Part shown: positions 6,024 through 12,714 of the stretch, piece after piece
Numbering within the stretch: position 1 is the stretch's first letter
Layout: every line of letters starts with the position of its first letter
Origin: Bacillota bacterium
Lineage (GTDB): Bacteria; Bacillota; Clostridia; Christensenellales; SZUA-584
Assembly: GCA_023391105.1 (NCBI GenBank)
Contig: JAEWBO010000019.1
Span: 1 to 13,607, forward strand
DNA: 13,607 bases
Direction: 5' to 3'
The notes under the pieces: model-generated
Database searches by the model: none
Told to the model about the DNA's origin: nothing
What the model saw: the letters and a program-made list of their open reading frames with translations, nothing else
Program-made: the position numbers and the translations under genes

Positions 6024-6037
6024 TTGGCATATGCCAA
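6024..6037. promoter_or_regulatory. Perfect 14-bp palindrome, possible operator
   Basis: TTGGCATATGCCAA is self-complementary, and a partial repeat (GGCATAT) follows at 6040-6046. It lies between the regulator's stop and the terminator, upstream of the DUF2442/surface-protein pair. A dimeric regulator such as the adjacent LuxR-type protein could bind it, but this is inference; no convincing -35/-10 pair was identified next to it. Confidence 0.45.
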
Positions 6038-6057
6038 ACGGCATATACTGAAGCGAA

Positions 6058-8532
6058 TTATTCTAGTATTTTTAGTTTCTGAGCCTTCTTGACAGCCGCC
6101 GCCTTGCCGTTTACCTCCAGTTTCCGGTAGATATTCTCCAGATGCACCTTGACGGTGCCCGTGGATACGATTAGCCTGTCGGCAATCTCATTTCGTTTAA
6201 GGCCCTCGGCGGCAAGGGCCAGAACCTCCCGCTCCCGCTGTGTCAGGGAGGCCGTGGTTTGCGGGGCGCGCTTTAAGTTCTCCAGATACTGCTCGCAGCA
6301 TAGAAGCACCTCTTTGATATAAGGGTCGCGCAGTACGTTTGCGGCGAGCTGCCGCAACATGTCTATAATGGCGGGCGCGTACTCCGCAAATGGCAGAAGA
6401 ATATGATCCGCCCGCGCCATATCGAGGGCCTTTTGGAGCGATGCGCAGCCCTGCTCCGGGCCGTACAGCCGGTATTTGGCCGCCGCCTCAAAAATCTGAT
6501 TGTGAAGAAAGCCGAGCTGGTTGTGAAGGATAGAGAAATACCCCGCAAACTCCTGCGTGAGCATTTCAAGCTGTATGTAGTTTTTCGACAGCAGTACCGC
6601 CTTGCCGTGGACGATGTAATTGAAGGCCATTCCTTCATGCATAAAATGGGCCGGGGACATGTCACCGCTTTGCAGCCACGGAGGGATGCTGTCCAGCCGC
6701 ATAAGACAGCCGTAGACATAGCCTTCGATCAGTGCCAGCGTGGTGTTATATATGGGGTGGTTCTCTCTTGCCACATCAACCTTTAGCTGCCGCAGCAGCT
6801 TCAGCCCCTCGTCTATCCTGCCCTGAAACAGATAAAGCCGGATCAAGGTCAGATTGGCGCATAGGACAATGCCGGTCTGCTCCTTTGTTCTGGCCTTATA
6901 AATGGCTTTGAAAGCATTCAGTTCCGCCGCCTGCCAGTCGCCGGTTTCAAGGGCGCATTCAGCCAAAGTCACAATATCGCTGCCGGTGCCGCAGCCGCTG
7001 GCAAGCGCCGGAAAAGCAGGAAACTCGGCCGCCATAAAATCCGCCGTTTCCCTAAGCCTGCCCGCCTCCCGGTAATAAGTGTACAGAAAATGGGGGCACC
7101 CGAAGGTGAACTCACTCTCCCGCTTCATCAGGCAGGAAACGCCGCCGTCCAGCAAGCGGAGCGCTTCTTTCGTACAGTCCACCATTTTTTCGGCGTCGTT
7201 AAACACGGCAAAGATGCGCACGGCGTTGATCTCCGCCAGAACACGGTTCTTCCGGTCAGGAAGAACATCCGAAGATCCCGCGAAAACCGCTTGCAGTTCA
7301 TCCAGACGAAAAGAGCCGTCCCTTGCGGCGTCCGGTTCACCGCTTAAAAGCAGCAGGGCGATGTATTGAAGATAGGCCAGCGGATACTGAAAGAGCATGT
7401 TGCGCGGAGCGGTGGCAAACAGTTCAAAGGCTCCCTCAAACTCCGCAAAGTCGTTAGTGATGGTGTCCTCGTTGTCCAGCAAAGAGAGGATGCGTTCTGT
7501 TTCCCCGGCGCGGCAGAGATACCCATAAGACAGCCTGTACGCCTTTTTTTCAAGATGCCATTCGCCCACGCGCCGGTACAGCGCCATGCGCTCCGTGCCT
7601 TCGGCCTGACGGACACGCAGAAAATCCAGCAGTACATTGTGGATTTTGTAAACGCCCTTCGCTTCGTCAAAGAAAATGAAAGCGTTTTCCCGCCACAGCT
7701 TTCTGAGAAATTCCCCGGTCTTGGCCTCCCCGGTTACAAAGGCCGCCTGCTCCGCCGTAAAGCTGTCCATCACCGAAAGGCGGAGCAGAAAATGCCGGAT
7801 GCGTTCCTCATAGGCGTTATACAGGGCCTTTTCCACCAGCTCGTCTATGGCGCTGTTCCTATCCATAGGAATGCCTTGCCTCATGCCCAGGAGCATAAGG
7901 TAGACCAGTGAAATCCAGCCGTCCGTATACTCACAGAGCCTTATTAGCTCGTACTCGGACAGCGTAAAGGCCATGAAGGCGCAGTAGTCGCGCACCTCCT
8001 GAACGGTGAAACGAAGCGTATGCTGGGGCAGAAGATTACAAAGTCCTTTGGCAGTAAGCTCGGATATATCAAGGTTCGTCGTGTCTCTGGTGATAAAGAC
8101 GACATGAAAATCGTCCGGCATCTCCATCACAAACCGCCTGAACAGCGCTGTGACGCGCAGGCTGTTTGCGAAGTGGAAATCATCGACTACAAGGGTAGTA
8201 TGCGCCGTATAATCCAATTCGCCCAATATTGCGATGACGGAAGCGGTCTGCGGAGCGTCGGAGGGGAAGCCGAGGTTTTTCAACTTGCTGCCTGCCGCCC
8301 GGTCAAATTTTCCGACCTCGGCGGCGAGCCTGTCCCAATAGGACGCCGCAGTATCGCCTTCGGAAAAAAAGGAAGTCCATATGACGGGGATGCCCTTTAG
8401 AGCAAGGAACTCCCCGACTGCCGTGGTCTTGCCGTAGCCCATAGGTGCCTCCACGATGGTCAGAGGGTATTCAAATATGCTCATGAGCGCACGGTTGACG
8501 CGATCTCTTTTGAGGATTTTGCTCTTTTTCAT
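6058..8532 (-). CDS. LuxR-family LAL/MalT-like transcriptional regulator
   Basis: The 824-residue protein has the architecture of large ATP-binding LuxR (LAL/MalT) regulators, STAND-type ATPases that switch on transcription when a ligand and ATP promote oligomerisation. Seen: Walker A APMGYGKTT (29-37), Walker B TLVVDDFHF (113-121), a winged-helix-like part with YKIHNVLLDFLRVR near 295-310, a long helical TPR-like middle (about 320-750) as ligand sensor, and a C-terminal LuxR HTH (762-824, SLTQREREVLALAAEGLKRN then EIADRLIVSTGTVKVHLENI). Length is close to MalT (about 900) and the protein looks intact. AAGAAGGA precedes ATG 8532, and a promoter lies at 8615-8643. Its terminator separates it from the DUF2442/surface-protein pair, its likely target by proximity. 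The ligand cannot be inferred. Confidence 0.9.
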   Translation of the reverse strand: MKKSKILKRDRVNRALMSIFEYPLTIVEAPMGYGKTTAVGEFLALKGIPVIWTSFFSEGDTAASYWDRLAAEVGKFDRAAGSKLKNLGFPSDAPQTASVIAILGELDYTAHTTLVVDDFHFANSLRVTALFRRFVMEMPDDFHVVFITRDTTNLDISELTAKGLCNLLPQHTLRFTVQEVRDYCAFMAFTLSEYELIRLCEYTDGWISLVYLMLLGMRQGIPMDRNSAIDELVEKALYNAYEERIRHFLLRLSVMDSFTAEQAAFVTGEAKTGEFLRKLWRENAFIFFDEAKGVYKIHNVLLDFLRVRQAEGTERMALYRRVGEWHLEKKAYRLSYGYLCRAGETERILSLLDNEDTITNDFAEFEGAFELFATAPRNMLFQYPLAYLQYIALLLLSGEPDAARDGSFRLDELQAVFAGSSDVLPDRKNRVLAEINAVRIFAVFNDAEKMVDCTKEALRLLDGGVSCLMKRESEFTFGCPHFLYTYYREAGRLRETADFMAAEFPAFPALASGCGTGSDIVTLAECALETGDWQAAELNAFKAIYKARTKEQTGIVLCANLTLIRLYLFQGRIDEGLKLLRQLKVDVARENHPIYNTTLALIEGYVYGCLMRLDSIPPWLQSGDMSPAHFMHEGMAFNYIVHGKAVLLSKNYIQLEMLTQEFAGYFSILHNQLGFLHNQIFEAAAKYRLYGPEQGCASLQKALDMARADHILLPFAEYAPAIIDMLRQLAANVLRDPYIKEVLLCCEQYLENLKRAPQTTASLTQREREVLALAAEGLKRNEIADRLIVSTGTVKVHLENIYRKLEVNGKAAAVKKAQKLKILE

Positions 8533-8614
8533 GGAATATCCTTCTTTCCGCGCGGGGCGTTATATAAGCGCTTGCATGAATCCATACAATCCTTCGCAGA
8601 GTTCTATATACCAT

Positions 8615-8643
8615 ATTATACATCCTAACCGGGAAACTTGTAA
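8615..8643 (-). promoter_or_regulatory. Predicted sigma-A promoter of the LuxR-type gene
   Basis: On the minus strand TTACAA (8643-8638), a 17-bp spacer and a perfect TATAAT (8620-8615) are seen, about 80 bp upstream of the ATG. The -10 is strong and the -35 weak, which fits a promoter that needs activation or is weakly constitutive. Confidence 0.6.
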
Positions 8644-8661
8644 GGCCGAGAAGTGTAATCA

Positions 8662-8871
8662 ATAGCCTTGCCGAGTTTTGTCTTTTTTGTAGATGAACTC
8701 ATTGAAGTTCCCGAAGCGGCGGATACCCGCGATACAGAAGCGGTTAAGCGAATTGCTACGGCTTACTTAAAATTGCTGTTCCCGCAGGTTCGCAGCTCAG
8801 ACGACATCACCGCCCGCGAGTTCAAGCGTTACTGCCTTGATAGGGCGCGAAAGATGAGAGATAGGCGGTAA
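8662..8871 (+). pseudogene. C-terminal fragment of a larger protein, possibly BrxL/Lon-like
   Basis: The open frame reads IALPSFVFFVDELIEVPEAA then DTRDTEAVKRIATAYLKLLF and ends EFKRYCLDRARKMRDRR. It has no ribosome binding site or proper start (first possible codon TTG 8668) and begins right at the edge of the LuxR cassette, so it is a 3' remnant. The pattern TEAVKRIATAYLKLLFP...YCLDRARKMR resembles the C-terminus of the AAA+/Lon-like BrxL (TIGR02688) proteins of BREX systems, but this is recognition by pattern only. Its stop overlaps the first bases of the TOPRIM copy 2 homology (GGTAAAACG), so the two were joined by recombination. Confidence 0.4.
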
Positions 8872-9631
8872 AACGGCACTGCAATATCTCATCAAGGTCA
8901 GAGGGATGGACTTTGTAAGCGCCGTTTTGCAGTTATGCAATGGCACGCCTGCCCAAAGTACAGAAACAGATGCCTCACCGAAAAAGAGCAGGGAGAAGAA
9001 GCCCTTTGTGCTTCCGCTTGCACATACCACAACAATATGGTTATCGATTATCTGCGGTAGCGAGGGCTTACAGATGCGGTTATTCAATATTCCATACGCA
9101 AAGGGTTTGTCTATGAAAGCGCGGAGTATCATAACGCGGTGTTCGTGGGCTTTGATGGCGTTATGCCGAAATACGCGGTGCTGCGTGGTACATGGAGGCA
9201 TATGAGCAATCCGTTCAGGGGAGAAGTGGAGGGAAGCAATAAAAAAATACAGCTTTTCGATGCCATCAGAAATGGTCAGCGGAAAGCTGGTTGTGTCAGA
9301 GAGCGCAGCGGATGCTCTGTCTGTGGCAACATTGCGTAGCGATATCGGGCAGGTGCATTATCTTTCCATTGGCGGCGCGTATGCACCCAAAAAGCACACA
9401 GATGAAGCGTGTCTGCCCAAGGCGCTGGAGCAATACCTGAAAGACCACCCTGAAATCCGCGAGGTGGAATTGTGTCTGGATAACGACGCTGTGGGCATAG
9501 GCGCGAGCTTCTTTATTATGAACAAGTTGATGGGCATAGGCTACGCGGTGTCCTCTTCCCCGCCCGAGCGAAGTAAAGATTGGAATGAAGCTTTAGCAAA
9601 CAGTGCGGATTCAACGATACCGGAAAGATGA
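8867..9631 (+). pseudogene. DUF3991/TOPRIM primase-like gene, copy 2, disrupted
   Basis: Conceptual translation starts mid-protein (GKTALQYLIKVRGMDFVSAV), so it keeps slightly more of the N-terminal side than copy 1 but still lacks the zinc-finger part. Three lesions are visible against copy 1: a frameshift near 9016-9035 after FVLPLA, an in-frame TAG at 9058-9060 (where copy 1 reads KRRG), and an extra A in the run 9241-9247 (seven A against six). Past the last lesion the TOPRIM part is clean (VVSESAADALS, CLDNDAVGIGA, KDWNEAL) and stops at 9629-9631. Only isolated pieces could be translated. It ends 43 bp before an intact ssb. Confidence 0.88.
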
Positions 9632-9832
9632 ATGACGGTGTTGTTGGCGATATAAAAATCAAGGAGGAATTAAAATGAAAGTCAAAGAAATTGGAAATCT
9701 GACCGCTGATCCGGTGTACGGCGAGAAGGACGATTTGAAGTATTGCAACTTTAAAATCGCTATCAATGACCCGTTCAACAAGGACAATACCGAATTTGTG
9801 CGGGTGTCGGCCTTTGACAAACAGGCCGAGGC
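8886..9832 (+). repeat. Segmental duplication, copy 2 (TOPRIM-ssb module)
   Basis: Partner of 2631-3575. Copy 2 continues past the duplication into a full ssb, so it preserves the original gene order; copy 1 is the truncated one. Confidence 0.9.
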
Positions 9833-10082
9833 GTGCAGGGATTATCTGCAAAAGGGTTCGCAGGTTTGCGTTGAAGGGACGGTTCGGGCCAGCGCCTACT
9901 TGGATAACGACAATAAGCCAAGGGCACAGCTCAATATCAATGCTAAGGAGATTGTATTCCTCAACCGTACCAAGCGGCGTGAGCAACAGGACGGCCACGA
10001 TGCGATTGATAACGCACTGGAAAAATCGGAGCAGAATCAGCCCGATCCGACCCAGCAGCAGGACATGGTGCAGGCAAGGTAA
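9675..10082 (+). CDS. ssb: Single-stranded DNA-binding protein (ICE type)
   Basis: The 135-residue protein has an SSB OB fold over about residues 1-100: MKVKEIGNLTADPVYGEKDD, the YCNFKIAIND strand, FVRVSAFDKQAEACRDYLQKG (the position of VAWRQ...LAENC..LKKG in chromosomal SSB), VCVEGTVRASAYLDNDNKPR and LNINAKEIVFL. It should coat single-stranded DNA during ICE transfer and replication. The C-terminal tail (EQNQPDPTQQQDMVQAR) is polar and lacks the acidic DDIPF-type tip through which housekeeping SSB recruits partners, so it may only protect DNA. AAGGAGG lies eight bases upstream of the ATG. Placement behind the TOPRIM gene is typical of clostridial ICEs. Confidence 0.9.
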   Translation: MKVKEIGNLTADPVYGEKDDLKYCNFKIAINDPFNKDNTEFVRVSAFDKQAEACRDYLQKGSQVCVEGTVRASAYLDNDNKPRAQLNINAKEIVFLNRTKRREQQDGHDAIDNALEKSEQNQPDPTQQQDMVQAR

Positions 10083-10087
10083 TTAGT

Positions 10088-10110
10088 GCTGTACCCTGTG
10101 TATGGCGTTT
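10088..10110 (+). terminator. Terminator-like hairpin directly after ssb
   Basis: GCTGTAC (10088-10094) pairs with GTATGGC (10100-10106), with G-T wobbles and a 5-base loop, followed by GTTTTGA. It lies six bases after the ssb stop. The T run is short. Confidence 0.5.
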
Positions 10111-10174
10111 TGATCAGTTCTGTACACGTTGTTCACACATGAAAATCGTCAAAAAGGTGGTCATTTTGGAGTTC

Positions 10175-10200
10175 GCTGTACGTTGGGTACGGCGTTTTTT
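10175..10200 (+). terminator. Second terminator downstream of ssb
   Basis: GCTGTAC (10175-10181) pairs with GTACGGC (10187-10193), 5-base loop, followed by GTTTTTT. It has the same stem design as the hairpin at 10088, 87 bp away, but a better T run. Confidence 0.7.
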
Positions 10201-10362
10201 GATTCCGGCAACTTGAGCCGGTTCTAAGGGTGGTTTTATGGGCTGATTGAGCATTAGAGCGGATATACAGCGTTCATCACGGCAGCTCGATTTATTTTTT
10301 CAGCCTGTAGCCATCCCTTTCAATACAATGTGTTCATAACCCAACCATATTGTGGGCAGTGG

Positions 10363-10382
10363 GCAAAAACGTTCGTTTTTGC
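10363..10382. repeat. Hairpin GCAAAAACG / CGTTTTTGC
   Basis: Nine-base arms with only two bases between them. Such tight dyads suit cruciform or protein-binding sites better than RNA hairpins. Function unknown. Confidence 0.5.
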
Positions 10383-10422
10383 AGTTGCAAGCATGGCATC
10401 TGTTTATACAAATGCCCTCTTG

Positions 10423-10444
10423 CAAGGGAGCTCACGCTCCCTTG
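10423..10444. repeat. Hairpin CAAGGGAGC / GCTCCCTTG
   Basis: Perfect 9-bp arms with a TCAC loop, 23 bp beyond the SRAP stop codon on its minus-strand 3' side. No T run follows on either strand, so it is a weak terminator at best; it could stabilise the 3' end of the SOS mRNA. Confidence 0.6.
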
Positions 10445-10466
10445 AACCCTCTGAAATTTGGCTTCG

Positions 10467-11060
10467 CTAAACAGCGGCAGCAATGAGCGGGGCGATGCAT
10501 GGCTGCTGGGTATACGCCAGCGCAAAATCCGTATCCATCAGCCATTGGCTCAAAATGTCGGAAGTCAGTATAAGCGGCATCCGGTCATGATATAATGAAA
10601 TTGACGGGTTGGCGGCGGTGGTCATAATAACATACGTGTCTCCCAACGGGGATTTTTCATAGAGTCCGGCAAGGTAGAGCATCTTGGTTTCAGGCAACCG
10701 GAACAGATATTTTGTCTTACCGCCCTCCCGTTTCTGCCACTCATAAAAGCCTGTCGTGGGAACAACACCGCGCCGATTCAATAGTGACGCATGAAAGGAC
10801 TTCTTCTCCAAAGCTGTTTCCGACCGCGCGTTGATGATGACGCCTTTGCTGTTCCATCGCGAGAAGCCCCATTTCATCAATTGAGCCTGGCTTTCACCAT
10901 TATGGGATACCAGCACAGGCGCGGTTTCCGTGGGGAAAATCTCGCCGGTTTTCATGGAAGACAACTCCGGTTTATCCTTATACCGCTCATTGACTTCATT
11001 GATAATTTCGCGGATTTCGATGATTTCTTCTTCGGTGGATACCTGATAGCGTCCGCACAT
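10467..11060 (-). CDS. SOS response-associated peptidase family protein (SRAP, YedK/HMCES type)
   Basis: The 197-residue protein begins MCGRYQ, with the catalytic Cys2 exposed after Met removal. The other active-site residues of the family are visible: Asn78 in VIINARSET, Glu107 in PTTGFYEWQ and His158 in LYHDRMPLIL. SRAP proteins form a thiazolidine crosslink with abasic sites in single-stranded DNA and so shield them during replication. Length is slightly under that of E. coli YedK (222). GGAGGT lies ahead of the ATG, at the end of the upstream 85-aa gene (gap 9 bp). It is the third gene of an operon that starts with a Y-family polymerase and carries a LexA box, so both genes are expected to act on DNA damage. 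Confidence 0.95.
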   Translation of the reverse strand: MCGRYQVSTEEEIIEIREIINEVNERYKDKPELSSMKTGEIFPTETAPVLVSHNGESQAQLMKWGFSRWNSKGVIINARSETALEKKSFHASLLNRRGVVPTTGFYEWQKREGGKTKYLFRLPETKMLYLAGLYEKSPLGDTYVIMTTAANPSISLYHDRMPLILTSDILSQWLMDTDFALAYTQQPCIAPLIAAAV

Positions 11061-11069
11061 ATTTATATT

Positions 11070-11327
11070 TTACCTCCGTTCGACATACCAGCGGTCTTCC
11101 TCAAAATATAGGTACGTCTCATGCCCCTGCACCATACAGAAATAGCGCAGGCCGATTCCTCCTGCCTTGGTGCTGGCTGCGCGACACACGTCCAATATCC
11201 TGTCAATGGCATAGCGCCGTCCGTCTTCCCACCAAATATACATGGGCTGGAGCTTACCATCTGGAGAGAAGATCGCCGCAACTCTGACGTATACCTTATT
11301 CTCGTTCTGATAGCGTATTTCCTTCAT
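11070..11327 (-). CDS. Small conserved protein of the SOS operon, function unknown
   Basis: The 85-residue protein (MKEIRYQNENKVYVRVAAIF...) appears to be a compact beta-rich domain: strands around VYVRVAAIF, LQPMYIWWEDG, RYAIDRILDVCRAAS, RYFCMVQGHETYLYFE and a final RWYVERR. No transmembrane or signal segment. I recognise this type only as a conserved companion of dinB-like genes in clostridial elements. Its ATG overlaps the TGA of the original, un-frameshifted dinB reading (ATGA), so it was once translationally coupled to dinB; now the dinB frame ends 13 bp earlier. A GGAGGT site inside its own 3' end serves the SRAP gene. Confidence 0.75.
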   Translation of the reverse strand: MKEIRYQNENKVYVRVAAIFSPDGKLQPMYIWWEDGRRYAIDRILDVCRAASTKAGGIGLRYFCMVQGHETYLYFEEDRWYVERR

Positions 11328-11339
11328 GACATGCTGTCC

Positions 11340-12563
11340 TTAAAGAATCCCACGGGGAAAATAACATGATCTCCTTTGGGATTGATGCCGCCGAGCGGCC
11401 GACGCGCGCTGAATGCAAAAATGACCGAAGCGGTTCCGAATCGAATCCACTGTTCTGTCAAGCACCTCCTGTTTTTGCCGCTTTGTTTCGTCTTCAAAGA
11501 GTGATAGCTGCAATGGCATATCCGATGGCAAAAGATCGGTGCAGCGTACGCCGATACTTCGGATAGGCTTCGGCCAGCTATAATGCTGACGGAATAACTG
11601 CATGGCGGTAGCGGCAATCTCACCTGATATGCAGGATGACCTTCCGAGCTTGGTTTGCCGCTCAAACCGGAACAGTTCATTATCCCGAATTGAGATGACC
11701 ACAGTACGGGCAAGAAACCCATGCTCGCGCATACGGGCGCATACGCTCTCACTGAGCACATAGAAGATGATTTTTACGTCCTCGTCGCAGGTTAAATCGC
11801 GCGACGTGGTGGTGCTGTTGCCGATGCCCTTGATTTGAGATTCCTCGCCCATCCGCATGACCGGAGATTGGTCAAGGCCGTTAGCGAACGAATACAGGAC
11901 ATTTCCCACTTTTCCTAATAATCCGTGCAGGAACCCTTCCGACGAGTTGGCAAGCTGGCCGATAGTGGTGATGTCGAATTTGTTGAGCTTCCGTTTAGTC
12001 GCCGACTCGACGTACAGTAATTCTTCAACGGGCAGCGGCCATGCCACAGTCTTATAGTTATCACGACTGATGACCGTCGTAGCATCCGGTTTTTTAATAT
12101 CTGAACCCAATTTGGCAAAAATCTTGTTGTAGCTGACGCCTACCGAGGCCGTTACACCCAATTCGCGCGTGATACGCTTGCGTATCTCATTGGCAACCGA
12201 CACCCCGTTCTCCCCACTGACATCCAGCCATGCTTCATCGAGCCCGAACGGCTCAATCTGATCGGTAAAGTCCGAGTAGATTTGTCGTGCGAATTTTGCA
12301 TATCGCAGATAGAGCGGGTAATTTGGAGGAAGAACCACAAGTCCCGGACATTTTTCACGCGCCTGCCACAGCGTCTCGCCCGTCTTGATGCCAGTCGCCT
12401 TGGCGATATAGTTTTTGGCTAATACGATGCCGTGGCGCTGTTCTTCGTCACCGCCCACTACGACAGGCTTACCCCTGACCTCCGGACGATGATGGCATTC
12501 AACGCTTGCATAAAAATTATTTAGATCCGAATGTAGTACAACCCTTTGTTTCATCATTACCAC
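11340..12563 (-). CDS. dinB: Y-family DNA polymerase (DinB/Pol IV-like), C-terminus frameshifted
   Basis: The 407-residue protein is an error-prone translesion polymerase. The palm motif HSDLNNFYASVE (11-22, metal-binding Asp13, steric-gate region NFY) and GLDEAWLDVSG (107-117, catalytic Asp109/Glu110) are present, as are the finger region RHGIVLAKNYIAKATGIKTGE, the thumb (SVGVSYNKIFAKLGSDIKKPD, then HhH-like ITTIGQLA) and the little-finger domain (about 245-375). The last residues (ASAARRHQSQRRSCYFPRGIL) are out of frame: another frame reads LGGINPKGDHVIFPVGFFKD, the usual family ending, so a frameshift or small deletion lies near 11400-11420. The catalytic core is intact and the protein may still work. 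The start is GTG 12563, with ATG 12557 or 12554 as alternatives; a weak TGGTGG precedes these. Confidence 0.92.
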   Translation of the reverse strand: MVMMKQRVVLHSDLNNFYASVECHHRPEVRGKPVVVGGDEEQRHGIVLAKNYIAKATGIKTGETLWQAREKCPGLVVLPPNYPLYLRYAKFARQIYSDFTDQIEPFGLDEAWLDVSGENGVSVANEIRKRITRELGVTASVGVSYNKIFAKLGSDIKKPDATTVISRDNYKTVAWPLPVEELLYVESATKRKLNKFDITTIGQLANSSEGFLHGLLGKVGNVLYSFANGLDQSPVMRMGEESQIKGIGNSTTTSRDLTCDEDVKIIFYVLSESVCARMREHGFLARTVVISIRDNELFRFERQTKLGRSSCISGEIAATAMQLFRQHYSWPKPIRSIGVRCTDLLPSDMPLQLSLFEDETKRQKQEVLDRTVDSIRNRFGHFCIQRASAARRHQSQRRSCYFPRGIL

Positions 12564-12567
12564 CAGA

Positions 12568-12579
12568 GAACATTAGTTC
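12568..12579. promoter_or_regulatory. LexA/DinR SOS box of the dinB operon
   Basis: GAAC ATTA GTTC matches the Gram-positive SOS box core GAAC-N4-GTTC exactly. It lies 4 bp upstream of the dinB start and just downstream of a predicted promoter -10, the position for LexA repression that is relieved by DNA damage. Confidence 0.85.
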
Positions 12580-12589
12580 CTATATCGAT

Positions 12590-12618
12590 AATATATTCGC
12601 CTCTTTGCGGAAAATCAA
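12590..12618 (-). promoter_or_regulatory. Predicted promoter of the SOS operon
   Basis: On the minus strand TTGATT (12618-12613), a 17-bp spacer and TATATT (12595-12590). The expected transcription start, near 12583, places the LexA box at about +4 to +15. Confidence 0.65.
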
Positions 12619-12665
12619 CAGGTAATTTTTAAAATCTGATTTAGTGTCCCAAAAAGAGCACACGT

Positions 12666-12695
12666 GTCGGCGTCGTTATAGATGCCGGTATTTTT
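12666..12695 (+). terminator. Hairpin with T run just upstream of mobC
   Basis: GTCGGCGTC (12666-12674) pairs with GATGCCGGT (12681-12689), with wobbles and a 6-base loop, followed by ATTTTTATT and then the mobC ribosome binding site. It may attenuate mobC or insulate it from incoming transcription. In this family of elements oriT usually lies next to mobC, so part of this 12619-12714 interval could also be an oriT hairpin; no nic site was recognised. Confidence 0.5.
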
Positions 12696-12714
12696 ATTCT
12701 AAGGAGTACAGTCT

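Larger units (their letters stand above)
10083..10466. other. Non-coding region between ssb and the SOS operon, with several hairpins
   Basis: No supported ORF. It holds two related terminator-like hairpins after ssb (10088-10110, 10175-10200), a CCGGC/GCCGG hairpin (10205-10221), GCAAAAACG/CGTTTTTGC (10363-10382) and CAAGGGAGC/GCTCCCTTG (10423-10444). It lies between the convergent 3' ends of the plus-strand ssb and the minus-strand SRAP gene. Confidence 0.7.

Noticed and set aside
5940..6044. N-terminal extension of the DUF2442 gene to 6044
   Set aside because: It would translate the terminator hairpin and palindrome, adds 35 residues not expected in the family, and the start at 5939 has a good ribosome binding site.
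7366..7911. 181-aa plus-strand open frame
   Set aside because: Antisense shadow of the LuxR-type regulator, whose codon pattern and domains are unambiguous.
11324..11761. Independent 145-aa minus-strand gene overlapping dinB
   Set aside because: Only its last ~25 residues are meaningful; they are the native DinB ending in the shifted frame.
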